Shown in pieces: positions 34,600 through 42,954 of a DNA stretch of 64,000 bases (position 1 is its first letter; each line of letters starts with the position of its first letter). Under the pieces are notes generated by a model, which was given only the letters and a program-made list of their open reading frames with translations, did no database searches and was not told where the DNA came from. The stretch is taken from the NCBI GenBank assembly GCA_044235645.1, contig JBIIHQ010000009.1, positions 71,259 through 135,258 on the forward strand, read 5' to 3'. The translations under genes were made by a program, and so were the position numbers. This stretch comes from OMIW01 sp044235645. Its GTDB lineage: Bacteria > Bdellovibrionota_C > UBA2361 > OMIW01.

Positions 34600-35946
34600 G
34601 TGGTCGCTTATTCAGACTTCTCGCCCCACCCCGATTTTTCGATCGAGACTCTCGGTCCTTCGTATATCGAATCCCCTCTTGTTGCGTATCGGGATCAACA
34701 GGGGCGTGCGGTCCCCTTTGTACAGGACACGGATAGAATCCTCGTCAGCCATCACCTAGCCGAGGTTCGGAGAACAATTGAGCACCACGGTACCCTTCCC
34801 TCGATGGAGCTTGCTGGCCCCCGTCGTCATATCTTCTTTGAACCCTCGATAACCACTATCGGGATCCTTACCTGTGGAGGCCTGTGCCCGGGCCTCAATA
34901 ACGTCATCCGCAGCATCGTGATGGCGGCCACGCATCACTACAAGATAAGTCGCATATACGGGTTTCAGTATGGCTTCTCGGGGCTCGTCGATGATGACCT
35001 TAGAATGCGACTCACTCCCGATATCGTATCCGAGATACACCTTCGCGGTGGATCGATCCTCGCCTCTTCGCGTGGTCAACAAAATCCTGGTCGCATGGTC
35101 GATCAACTCGAAAACCTCGGAATCAATATCCTCTTTGTGATCGGTGGGGATGGCTCGATGCGAGGAGCTCTCTCTCTCATCGCCGAGATTAAGCGACGGG
35201 GCCTCAAGATATCCATTGTCGGGATACCCAAAACTATAGACAACGATCTTCGGTATATCGATCTGAGCTTCGGTTATACCTCAGCGTATAGCAAAGCCGT
35301 TGAAGCGATAGAGTGTGCGCACCGAGAAGCGCAAGGAGCTGCAAACGGCATCGGGCTCGTCAAGCTCATGGGCCGCCACTCGGGTTTCATCACGTGCGCC
35401 GCTACCCTCGCCGCAGGATGCGTTAACTACTCCCTTATTCCCGAGGTTCCATTCAAACTCGAAGGGGAGCGGGGGCTCCTGCAGACCCTAAAAAAACGGC
35501 TCCTTACTAGGAATCACGCGGTCATCGTCGTTGCCGAGGGAGCCGGTCAGGAACTCGTCGAGGGACCCGATGGAGCGCATACCGGAGACACTGATGCCTC
35601 GGGTAATCGCAAACTTCTCGATATCGGCACCTACCTTGCCAATCAGATAAAAGACTACTTCAAGTCTGAAAAAACCGAGATAAATCTTAAGTATATCGAC
35701 CCCTCCTATATTATCCGAAGCGTCCCGGCCTGCCCGGCAGATGCCATCTTTTGCGCCAATCTCGGTCTTAATGCAGTGCACGCAGCCATGAGTGGAAAAA
35801 CAAGCCTCCTCATCGGCCAGTGGCAAAACCGGCTCGTCCATATCCCGATCTATCAAGCGATTGCTGAGCGCAACTGTGTCGATACCACCGGCGCGCTTTG
35901 GTTGAGTGTCCTTGAGTCAACCGGACAACCCCTCGCGTTTCAGTAA
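34600..35946 (+). CDS. pfkA: ATP-dependent 6-phosphofructokinase, plant-type
   Basis: The 448-residue enzyme starts at a GTG; no better ATG is in frame. Residues 1-85 form an extension absent from E. coli PfkA. The core has CGGLCPGLNNVIR, GGDGSMRGA (182-190), PKTIDNDL (210-217), GLVKLMGRHSGF, EVPFKLEG and AEGAGQ. Gly in GGDGS with Lys in PKTIDND is the combination of plant-type ATP-dependent enzymes; PPi-dependent ones have Asp for that Gly. The extended C-terminus with SxxIR and TGQP fits the same clade. It phosphorylates fructose-6-phosphate in glycolysis. Confidence 0.9.
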   Translation: MVAYSDFSPHPDFSIETLGPSYIESPLVAYRDQQGRAVPFVQDTDRILVSHHLAEVRRTIEHHGTLPSMELAGPRRHIFFEPSITTIGILTCGGLCPGLNNVIRSIVMAATHHYKISRIYGFQYGFSGLVDDDLRMRLTPDIVSEIHLRGGSILASSRGQQNPGRMVDQLENLGINILFVIGGDGSMRGALSLIAEIKRRGLKISIVGIPKTIDNDLRYIDLSFGYTSAYSKAVEAIECAHREAQGAANGIGLVKLMGRHSGFITCAATLAAGCVNYSLIPEVPFKLEGERGLLQTLKKRLLTRNHAVIVVAEGAGQELVEGPDGAHTGDTDASGNRKLLDIGTYLANQIKDYFKSEKTEINLKYIDPSYIIRSVPACPADAIFCANLGLNAVHAAMSGKTSLLIGQWQNRLVHIPIYQAIAERNCVDTTGALWLSVLESTGQPLAFQ

Positions 35947-36009
35947 CCGGAAGGGCCGAGCCGCCATATCGGTTTCATAATCTTTACTCGCACAGGAATC
36001 GGGTCACTC

Positions 36010-37539
36010 CTACCACGTTGCGATTGGAATCGAGAACCGACGAACGAACGCCGCGCGCCACACCACCCCTTTGTGTCGGTCGAATTCGGTCCAGGGAGCG
36101 CTGTGACCGCGCCGCTCCTCGACCCATCGGCTAAACGAATTTCTCGGCCGCAACAATCCATCGTCTGGACCGATTCCTCCCCAGGCATCAGGTTTTCCTG
36201 CCCACGCGATCTGTCCGGCAACCTCTGGGCGAAACCAGGCGCAAACACCCCCGCCCACCACGACCGCAAGCATCCCAGCGGCAACTGGAGGGACCTCCAT
36301 ACCCAAAAACCGACTGAGGTCATCGACCGCGATTACTCCATCCGGCGACCGATCTGCCAACGCAATATCGCGGACCGCCATCAACGCCATCTCATCAGGA
36401 ACTGCTCCGATTGACTGCCAGTCGGTCCCATCAAAAAAAGCAAACCCTTCGCCATCGCACCACGATATGAGCCGCGACTTCAGATCATCATCAGAGCGCA
36501 GCGCGTCAAAATCCAAAATCTTCGTCAATGCGCGGTCAAGGAGAGGGGCCGAATTATGGATAACCTGCATCCGAGCGGCCGCATCAAAACCCAAAAGCTG
36601 AGACGATATCAATCCCGCGAGCTCAATCCCAATCTGCCGAACATGATGCGGTAGGACCCGCGGACCACGGTGATGACAAGCGATTAATCCCCACAGATCA
36701 GCCCCCCGCTGAATTGGAAACGATACCGAAGCACGAACCCCCATGTTACGCAGATAGACGCGATGAGTCTCCGCAACACTTCGAGCGGGACTTACTGAGA
36801 GATCAAACTGCTCTCCGCTCCTCTCCTGGTCACCAATCACCGAAACCGGGTCTGCGAAACTGTCGCCGATTGAGCGGACGCGGGAGTTTCGATACATCGC
36901 CCGGGCTGACGCCGGGAGATCAGATGCCGGGAATCTCAGGTGGAGATACCGTTCCAGGAACCCCACAGATTCCTCCGCAACTACCTCACCCGACCAATCA
37001 GGGAGAAAGCGATAGAGGAGGACCCGATCGAACTCCGTAATATTCGCGAAGGCACGCACCGCTTCCTGCGAAAGAGTGGAGGCATCGCTTGATTCGATTA
37101 TCGCTGCCTGGTGCCGAGCCACCACCCCCGGGACAACCCTTGTGGCCTCACTCAACTCAATAGTGAGGAGTAGCCAACCCTCGGTTGGCACTTCATCCAG
37201 CGAAACTGATACCCAGCGCCCCCGGAAAAAGGTGTCCACCCGGCGAGAACCACCGTCACTATCTTGGTAGCCTCCTTCGCCAAGCGCGCCGAAAAGTTCG
37301 TTCAACCCCAAAAACTCGCTCGCCGCACACCCACAGCGGCGTGGCGAAAGCTCCTCGATGAACCGATCGACCTGCGCTGACACCGCCATCACTCGGCGAT
37401 CATCGGCAGAAATGATAATCACCGCCCCGTGTGGCTGGATGGAGCCGATACGACGAAGGTCAATCTGGTTACACCGGTCAACAAGCTCCGACGAGAACTG
37501 CTCCTGCGCAGAATTGACCGGTTGGGAAGTGACGCTCAC
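36010..37539 (-). CDS. bacteriophytochrome photosensory module without output domain
   Basis: The 509-residue protein has the PAS-GAF-PHY core of phytochromes. Cys23 (VDRCNQID) before IQPHGAV is placed to bind biliverdin. The GAF domain shows FPASDLPASARAMY (Asp206), a conserved HRVYLRNMGVRASVS (His258) and LWGLIACHH (His288/289). The PHY domain ends with the tongue motif PRNSFSRWVEE. The stop comes directly after the PHY domain, so there is no histidine kinase, GGDEF or other effector. It starts at a GTG, 53 bases after htpX on the same strand. It probably works by protein-protein contact with an unknown partner. No heme oxygenase (bphO) is in the window. Confidence 0.9.
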   Translation of the reverse strand: MSVTSQPVNSAQEQFSSELVDRCNQIDLRRIGSIQPHGAVIIISADDRRVMAVSAQVDRFIEELSPRRCGCAASEFLGLNELFGALGEGGYQDSDGGSRRVDTFFRGRWVSVSLDEVPTEGWLLLTIELSEATRVVPGVVARHQAAIIESSDASTLSQEAVRAFANITEFDRVLLYRFLPDWSGEVVAEESVGFLERYLHLRFPASDLPASARAMYRNSRVRSIGDSFADPVSVIGDQERSGEQFDLSVSPARSVAETHRVYLRNMGVRASVSFPIQRGADLWGLIACHHRGPRVLPHHVRQIGIELAGLISSQLLGFDAAARMQVIHNSAPLLDRALTKILDFDALRSDDDLKSRLISWCDGEGFAFFDGTDWQSIGAVPDEMALMAVRDIALADRSPDGVIAVDDLSRFLGMEVPPVAAGMLAVVVGGGVCAWFRPEVAGQIAWAGKPDAWGGIGPDDGLLRPRNSFSRWVEERRGHSAPWTEFDRHKGVVWRAAFVRRFSIPIATW

Positions 37540-37592
37540 CGCTCATGTCTCTCTTGGGAGAGCCCCTCAACAATAATGACCCTAGACAGAGG

Positions 37593-38519
37593 TTACAGAG
37601 CTCCTCGTTCCAGAGCTGCTATCCGATCGGCAAGCGGGGGGTGCGTTCTGAACAACGAGATGAAGCCGGACCAGCTGGAACCAGAACCAGATGCAATCTT
37701 CATGGCTGCGAGCGCTGGTTGAGCCCCGACCGACTCCTCTTCAGCGGATCCCTCGTAAACTCGCCCAAGCCGCCGCAACGCCGACACCATCTTATTCCGT
37801 GAACCACAGAGTTGCGCGCATCCCGCATCGGCCCGAAATTCCCGCTGACGCGAGAACCAGCACACGACGATGCTACCAAGCACCGTCAAAAAAATATCCG
37901 CTATAAAAGCGACCATTGAGTATACAAAGGGGCTAAAGTTACCCTCTTCATCCCGGGAGCTAACCGCCTGAGCGACCACGTAGGCGATAACTCTCGCGAG
38001 AAATATTGAAAAGGCGTTCACAACTCCCTGGATGAGAGTCAGTGTTACCATATCGCCGTTCTGGATATGCGCTATCTCGTGCCCAATGACCCCCTCGATC
38101 TCGTCTCGACTCATTTGACGCAACATACCTGCAGACACCGCCACGAGGGACCGAGACTTTGTCGGACCGGTCGCAAAGGCGTTGACCTCATTTCCCGGAT
38201 ACACTCCAACCTCAGGCATCGCAGGAAGCTTTGCCCGCTGAGCATATTCATGGACCATCTGAACAAGCCAGGACAAATCTCCGGCCCGCTGGGGTTCAAT
38301 AATAACCACCCCTTGCATCCACTTCGCCATCGTGCGCGATAGCGCGAGCGAAATGAGAGACCCCCCAAAACCCCACACCAGAGCGAAGGCCGCCAAGGCT
38401 CCAAGGTCAATACCAGAACGGGTCATGTATGGACGAATACCCAGCAGGTTGATGACCAACGAGAGGGTCAACATCACCATTAGGTTCGTAAGAATGAATA
38501 AAAATATCCGCTTTAACAT
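37593..38519 (-). CDS. htpX: HtpX-type membrane M48 zinc protease
   Basis: HtpX degrades misfolded inner-membrane proteins together with FtsH. The 308-residue protein has two N-terminal membrane segments, the zinc motif HEIAH (147-151), two further hydrophobic segments, and the third ligand in REFRADAGCAQL. The N-terminal LKRIFLFILTNLMVM and PEVGVYPGNEVNAFATG are family hallmarks. It may share a transcript with the phytochrome gene downstream. Confidence 0.95.
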   Translation of the reverse strand: MLKRIFLFILTNLMVMLTLSLVINLLGIRPYMTRSGIDLGALAAFALVWGFGGSLISLALSRTMAKWMQGVVIIEPQRAGDLSWLVQMVHEYAQRAKLPAMPEVGVYPGNEVNAFATGPTKSRSLVAVSAGMLRQMSRDEIEGVIGHEIAHIQNGDMVTLTLIQGVVNAFSIFLARVIAYVVAQAVSSRDEEGNFSPFVYSMVAFIADIFLTVLGSIVVCWFSRQREFRADAGCAQLCGSRNKMVSALRRLGRVYEGSAEEESVGAQPALAAMKIASGSGSSWSGFISLFRTHPPLADRIAALERGAL

Positions 38520-38737
38520 ACCATCCCTCAGGATTTAAAACGCAGAACCACCCCCCCAAAGCGGGGCTGCAACCGTTGTCTGTTGGATAATTATATCGCG
38601 AGAAGGATTCAAGGGACAACGGCGCTAAGGGGTGATTCCGTGTCTTTAAATCGCAAGAGGGTTTTGAGAGGTCGGTAAACGAGGGAAACGGTCAAAAGCC
38701 CCGTCACTCGGGTGTAAACTCTCCTCCCGACAGACGT

Positions 38738-39541
38738 TTGCGCTTATTCTTGGCCGTGGTGCATCAAACTGGTACTCCCCAACTCCTGACCGAGGCCCCC
38801 ATCAACACATCCAGACGCCACCTCATTATTGCCCTCACCTTTCTCTGTGCCTCCCTGGGGCTCGGCTACCAGGCGTGGGGGGTGGTTTCTTCTGATTATC
38901 GGGAACAGATCATCGTTTCAGGAGTGCTCTCGACCGTACCTCGACCATTCCGGGTCATGAGTGGGGATGAGTGCGTTGGAGTGTTTGCGACGACCTTGAG
39001 CGAGGACACAGAGAATTCACACACGCGACGATTTTCAGGAGGTGGTAGTGTAAGGGTGCGGCTTCAGGGACGGGATATCTCCATCGGAGGCTCATATCAA
39101 CTCGTCTCGAACTCGGTGAACCAGGTCATCCTTATTCAGGCGAACGGCTCAACCGTCGGATTTCGGGCGAGCGCGACAGCGGTAAGCTCCGATGAACAGC
39201 GGGGATACCGAAGCTCTCTTACTATATCGAGGGATGACAGGTCTCTCTTTGCTCACACAATCCCGCTTCCGGGCCCACTGACGGTCAGCCACCGCCAAGG
39301 GGGATATTTCGATCTTATCGCTCCCTTCCGCTCTTTTTCACGCGAGCAATCATCTCCTCTCTCATTGGCTCACACAATTGTTCCCCCCCGGGTAGAGGAG
39401 GGAACCTGTCATCCAACTGGTGCGATAGACCTCGACACGATGGTGCGAAAGATGGTCGCTCCCTCCGATACAACCTCTCTCGGAGCGCTCAAGCTCCCGA
39501 GTCTGGCAGACTTCACGAGATTACTGAAGGTGCCGTCATGA
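38738..39541 (+). CDS. exporter-associated protein, unknown
   Basis: The 267-residue protein has an N-terminal hydrophobic helix (LIIALTFLCASLGLGYQAW) and a beta-rich outer domain, so it is anchored in the inner membrane and faces the periplasm. It has no known motif. Its TGA overlaps the ATG of the exporter permease (ATGA), which means translational coupling and probably a joint function. The start is uncertain: TTG at 38738 is the first, and a GTG follows. Confidence 0.55.
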   Translation: MRLFLAVVHQTGTPQLLTEAPINTSRRHLIIALTFLCASLGLGYQAWGVVSSDYREQIIVSGVLSTVPRPFRVMSGDECVGVFATTLSEDTENSHTRRFSGGGSVRVRLQGRDISIGGSYQLVSNSVNQVILIQANGSTVGFRASATAVSSDEQRGYRSSLTISRDDRSLFAHTIPLPGPLTVSHRQGGYFDLIAPFRSFSREQSSPLSLAHTIVPPRVEEGTCHPTGAIDLDTMVRKMVAPSDTTSLGALKLPSLADFTRLLKVPS

Positions 39542-41271
39542 ACTCATCGCTCACATCACAAACAACAAAATCCTCTTCCCACCCCTTCATTCTTCTTTAT
39601 CCCTCGTGGTGTTGCTTCCGTTCGATCGCTTCTGCTCGGGGTACTACTCGTAACGACCGGATTCGCGCAACGATTCTGAGCGCCAGCCTCCTCGTTCTTG
39701 TGGCCTCAGTTTTTCGCGGAGCGTGGTGGATAGTGACTGAGATGAGCAAGTCTGCTCTCCTGTCCTCGCTCCTCCCCGATGTCATATTCGATCTCTTTCT
39801 CCTCTCAATGGTCACCATCGGATGCGTATCAAACCTCGCATCATCCCTCGGGATCCTCTTCTTCGCCGATGACCTCGAGCTGATCCTCGCGTCCCCGATA
39901 TCAGCCACTCGCTTCTTTATTGGCCGTCTCGGGCGGGTATGGATCCACTGCTCATGGATGCCCCTTATCTTTTGCGTACCCGTCATCGCAGCACTTGGTC
40001 TCCATTCTCACGCCCCTCCCCTTTTTTACCTCGCTGCGCTTGTTCTCATCCCCGCAACCCTTCTGATTCCAACCCTCATCGCATCGCTTATCGCCATTCC
40101 GATCGCTCTCATCCTTCCCCGATTTGCTCTTAAGGGAACCAAGATCCTCCTCGGTGCATGCGGAGCGGTGCTCCTCTTTCTTGGGTTCCTCATACTTCCC
40201 TCGCTCTTCAACGAAGCGACCTCAACAGACCGGGTCATGCGGCTCCTCTATTACATCACCCTTCCTGACGCTCGGTTCCTGCCGATCCGGTGGGTGAGTG
40301 CCGTGTTATCAGGTTTAGCCGTTGGATCGCACCACTCTCTCGCCGCATATCTTGTGCTCTTTGCCGCGATCCTCACGGCCGGTGGGTCGCTCTCATTTCT
40401 GGTTTACTCGATCGCATATCCTCGGGCCTACGCCCTCACCAAGACCGCATCAAACGTCTCGGAAGCAACATTCTCTCTCGTCCGAATCGTCGAACGGCTT
40501 GCACCCCGCGCATCGCCACAGTCCCGCGCGATAATCACCGCCGAGATCGCCTCTATAATCCGCGAGTGGAGCTCCCTTTTTGAAATTGCTCTTCTTGTCG
40601 TCCTCGGCTCCGCGTACCTGAGTAATATCAGGTTGTTTGGCGTAGCGACCTCGCTGGCAGGACCAGAGGAGGTCCGAATGACCCGAATACTTTTTGCCCT
40701 TAATTTTGGGCTGGGGAGTTTCTTTGGACTTGCATGTGCATCTCGACTTATTTTTCCGAGCATCTCGCGGGACGGACGGTCCGCATGGCTCCTTTACACG
40801 AGCCCCGTTACAATTGAAGAGGTAGTGAGAGCAAAAGCCCGACTCTGGTCACTGATTCTCGGCAGCATGATCAGCACCTTCCTCTCATTAAGCACCTACC
40901 TGACCACCGGCTCGGTCCAGGTCTCGATCATAACCGCGCTTTTTGGGATCGTGCTTGCTCGCGGCATCACGAGTATCGCCGTTGGCTTCGGCGGCGAGTA
41001 TGCCACGTTCACGTGGGAGCACCTCTCGCAGCTCGCGGGAAGTCTCGGAAGTTTTCTCTCTATGATAACGGGAGCCGCCTATACTGCGTGCTGTCTTGCG
41101 CTCGTTGTCGGAACGCTTCTTATATCGCCGAGGACGGCTGCTCTATTCGGCTCTTACTCGACCATCCTTCTGCCAGCAATCGCTCTCGCCATCATGTGGC
41201 TCTTCAGTCGACGCCTGTCAGATTACCTTCTGAGCCGCGCGTGCCGGTGCCTGGCTCGCGACCTGAAATAG
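39538..41271 (+). CDS. putative ABC-2-like exporter permease
   Basis: The 577-residue membrane protein has at least ten hydrophobic segments in two groups, with a soluble loop in between. The region FFADDLELILASPISATRFFIGRL matches the putative ABC exporter family, where such a loop contacts the ATPase. No ATPase gene is adjacent, so it depends on one elsewhere. It is coupled to the upstream periplasmic-domain protein. The substrate is unknown. Confidence 0.7.
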   Translation: MNSSLTSQTTKSSSHPFILLYPSWCCFRSIASARGTTRNDRIRATILSASLLVLVASVFRGAWWIVTEMSKSALLSSLLPDVIFDLFLLSMVTIGCVSNLASSLGILFFADDLELILASPISATRFFIGRLGRVWIHCSWMPLIFCVPVIAALGLHSHAPPLFYLAALVLIPATLLIPTLIASLIAIPIALILPRFALKGTKILLGACGAVLLFLGFLILPSLFNEATSTDRVMRLLYYITLPDARFLPIRWVSAVLSGLAVGSHHSLAAYLVLFAAILTAGGSLSFLVYSIAYPRAYALTKTASNVSEATFSLVRIVERLAPRASPQSRAIITAEIASIIREWSSLFEIALLVVLGSAYLSNIRLFGVATSLAGPEEVRMTRILFALNFGLGSFFGLACASRLIFPSISRDGRSAWLLYTSPVTIEEVVRAKARLWSLILGSMISTFLSLSTYLTTGSVQVSIITALFGIVLARGITSIAVGFGGEYATFTWEHLSQLAGSLGSFLSMITGAAYTACCLALVVGTLLISPRTAALFGSYSTILLPAIALAIMWLFSRRLSDYLLSRACRCLARDLK

Positions 41272-41287
41272 GAATCCATTCCAACCT

Positions 41288-41317
41288 AAAAAAAACCTCA
41301 CCACGCTGTTCGCTGTG
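41288..41317 (-). terminator. possible terminator after tRNA-Leu
   Basis: On the minus strand a short imperfect hairpin (CACAGC/GCGTG) is followed by a run of eight T. It lies about 20 bases beyond the tRNA 3' end. Confidence 0.4.
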
Positions 41318-41336
41318 AAAATCCCTGTCGAATGAG

Positions 41337-41423
41337 TGGTGCCCAAGAGAGGACTCGAACCTCCATGGACTTGCGTCCGCCAGCCCCTCAAGCTGGTGTG
41401 TCTACCAATTCCACCACCTGGGC
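41337..41423 (-). tRNA. tRNA-Leu (anticodon GAG)
   Basis: The minus strand gives GCCCAGG acceptor, a D arm with GGTAGACA, an anticodon stem CCAGC/GCTGG with loop TTGAGGG, a long variable arm (class II), a T arm GGTTCGAGTCC, and 3' CTTGGGC-A-CCA. The GAG anticodon reads CUC. The terminal CCA is encoded. It sits between the exporter and lysA genes. Confidence 0.96.
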
Positions 41424-41498
41424 TCATCGACAACTCAGGGCAATCTTTTACCCCAGAACCGAACCAAGAGCAAGGGCCGCGCTAATAATTCAAAGCGG

Positions 41499-42887
41499 TC
41501 AGTCTCCACCCCCGGCCCGCAGCCGCGCAGGAACAACATCAAAAGCCATTAGCTCCTCGATCGTCTCACGACGGACAATAACATCACTCGTATCCCCGGA
41601 TACCATCACTATGGCCGGCCGCGGCGTTCGATTGTAGTTCGATGATTGGCTGTAGTTATAGGCTCCTGTTGTCGCCACCACTATAATGTCTCCCTGATCC
41701 ACCCGAGGGACAACCACGTCCTTTGCGAGGATATCGCCCGTTTCACAGTGTTTTCCCGCTATCGTGACCACCTCCCCCTGCGAATCGAGAGCCCGCCCTG
41801 CGTGATAGACCGCGTGCTTGGACTTGTACGTGACCGGGCGAGGGTTATCAGACATCCCACCATCGACGGCTACATATCGTCGGACTCCGGGGATATCCTT
41901 GATACTGCCAACCGTGTACGCGGTCACCATTGCGGGCGCCACTATCGCTCGACCGGGCTCAACTACTAACAGTGGTAGTTCATGGCCAGCACCCCGACAC
42001 CCTGCGACTACCTCATCCACAATTAGCCGCACATATTCAGCGATCGAAGGTGGTCGCTCACCGCTCAGGTACGATACCCCGAGACCTCCTCCGATATTGA
42101 GCTCCCGAACTGCCCGACACGCTCCCTTCGCTCGCGCAAACAGGTCCACCATCACTCGGGCACCCTGTCGGAACGGCTCAAGGGTTAAGAGCTGCGATCC
42201 CAGGTGGGCATGAATACCGATAAAATCAAACCGATCATGAGACGCAAGCTCCCGGAACAAACGCTCTTCATCAGAGAGGCAAAAACCGAACTTACTATCA
42301 CGTTGGCCGGTACGAACTTCTTCGTACGTATGGCTTTCGACTTCAGGGGTCATCCGGGGCATCACCCGCACCCGGGCGTGAGGATTCTCCTCGAGAATAC
42401 CCCGCAGCAGCTCGATCTCGTACCAATTGTCCACGATTATCACGCATCCGTTGAGCACACCCCGCTCAAGCTCACTCCGGTTTTTATTATTACCGTGAAG
42501 ATACACCATGCCACCCGGCGCACCAGATGCCAGGGCCGTCACCAGCTCACCCTCTGATACGACATCGAGCCCAAGCCCCTCGTGTATCGCGACCGCGCAC
42601 ACCGCTTGCGTACACAGCGATTTGGTCGCAAGAAGCACCCGCGCATTCCCCGGATATTCTCGCGCCAGCGATTCAACAAATTCCCGACACGCCCATCGGA
42701 GGTGATCCTCATCGAGGATATAAAGAGGCGATCCGTGCCTCTCCACCAACTGCCGCACCGTAAAACCTCCGATGCACAGCTCACCATCGCGCACCGAGGC
42801 GGAGCACGGAAGGATCGTCTGGTTCGGAGAAAGGATCTCCGCGGCAAATAGATTCGGGTCGAGTGTGGGCCGTCCGTTGGTAACCAT
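41499..42887 (-). CDS. lysA: diaminopimelate decarboxylase
   Basis: LysA makes lysine from meso-diaminopimelate. The 462-residue PLP enzyme has the cofactor lysine in LLATKSLC (Lys89), HGNNK, GIHAHLGSQL, NIGGGLGVSYLSGE, the active-site CETGDILA and a late GAYNYSQSSNYN. Length is slightly above the usual 420 because of an N-terminal extension. It ends 76 bases from the tRNA-Leu gene. Confidence 0.94.
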   Translation of the reverse strand: MVTNGRPTLDPNLFAAEILSPNQTILPCSASVRDGELCIGGFTVRQLVERHGSPLYILDEDHLRWACREFVESLAREYPGNARVLLATKSLCTQAVCAVAIHEGLGLDVVSEGELVTALASGAPGGMVYLHGNNKNRSELERGVLNGCVIIVDNWYEIELLRGILEENPHARVRVMPRMTPEVESHTYEEVRTGQRDSKFGFCLSDEERLFRELASHDRFDFIGIHAHLGSQLLTLEPFRQGARVMVDLFARAKGACRAVRELNIGGGLGVSYLSGERPPSIAEYVRLIVDEVVAGCRGAGHELPLLVVEPGRAIVAPAMVTAYTVGSIKDIPGVRRYVAVDGGMSDNPRPVTYKSKHAVYHAGRALDSQGEVVTIAGKHCETGDILAKDVVVPRVDQGDIIVVATTGAYNYSQSSNYNRTPRPAIVMVSGDTSDVIVRRETIEELMAFDVVPARLRAGGGD

Positions 42888-42954
42888 GTGATCTCGGAGA
42901 TGTAAATCGTTCGCAAGAAAAAAAGGAATACTCCATGCTCTCGGTAACTCCTCC

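Noticed and set aside
41218..41433. 71-codon frame across the tRNA-Leu gene
   Set aside because: It is the usual spurious reading through a tRNA; no ribosome site or homologue-like pattern.
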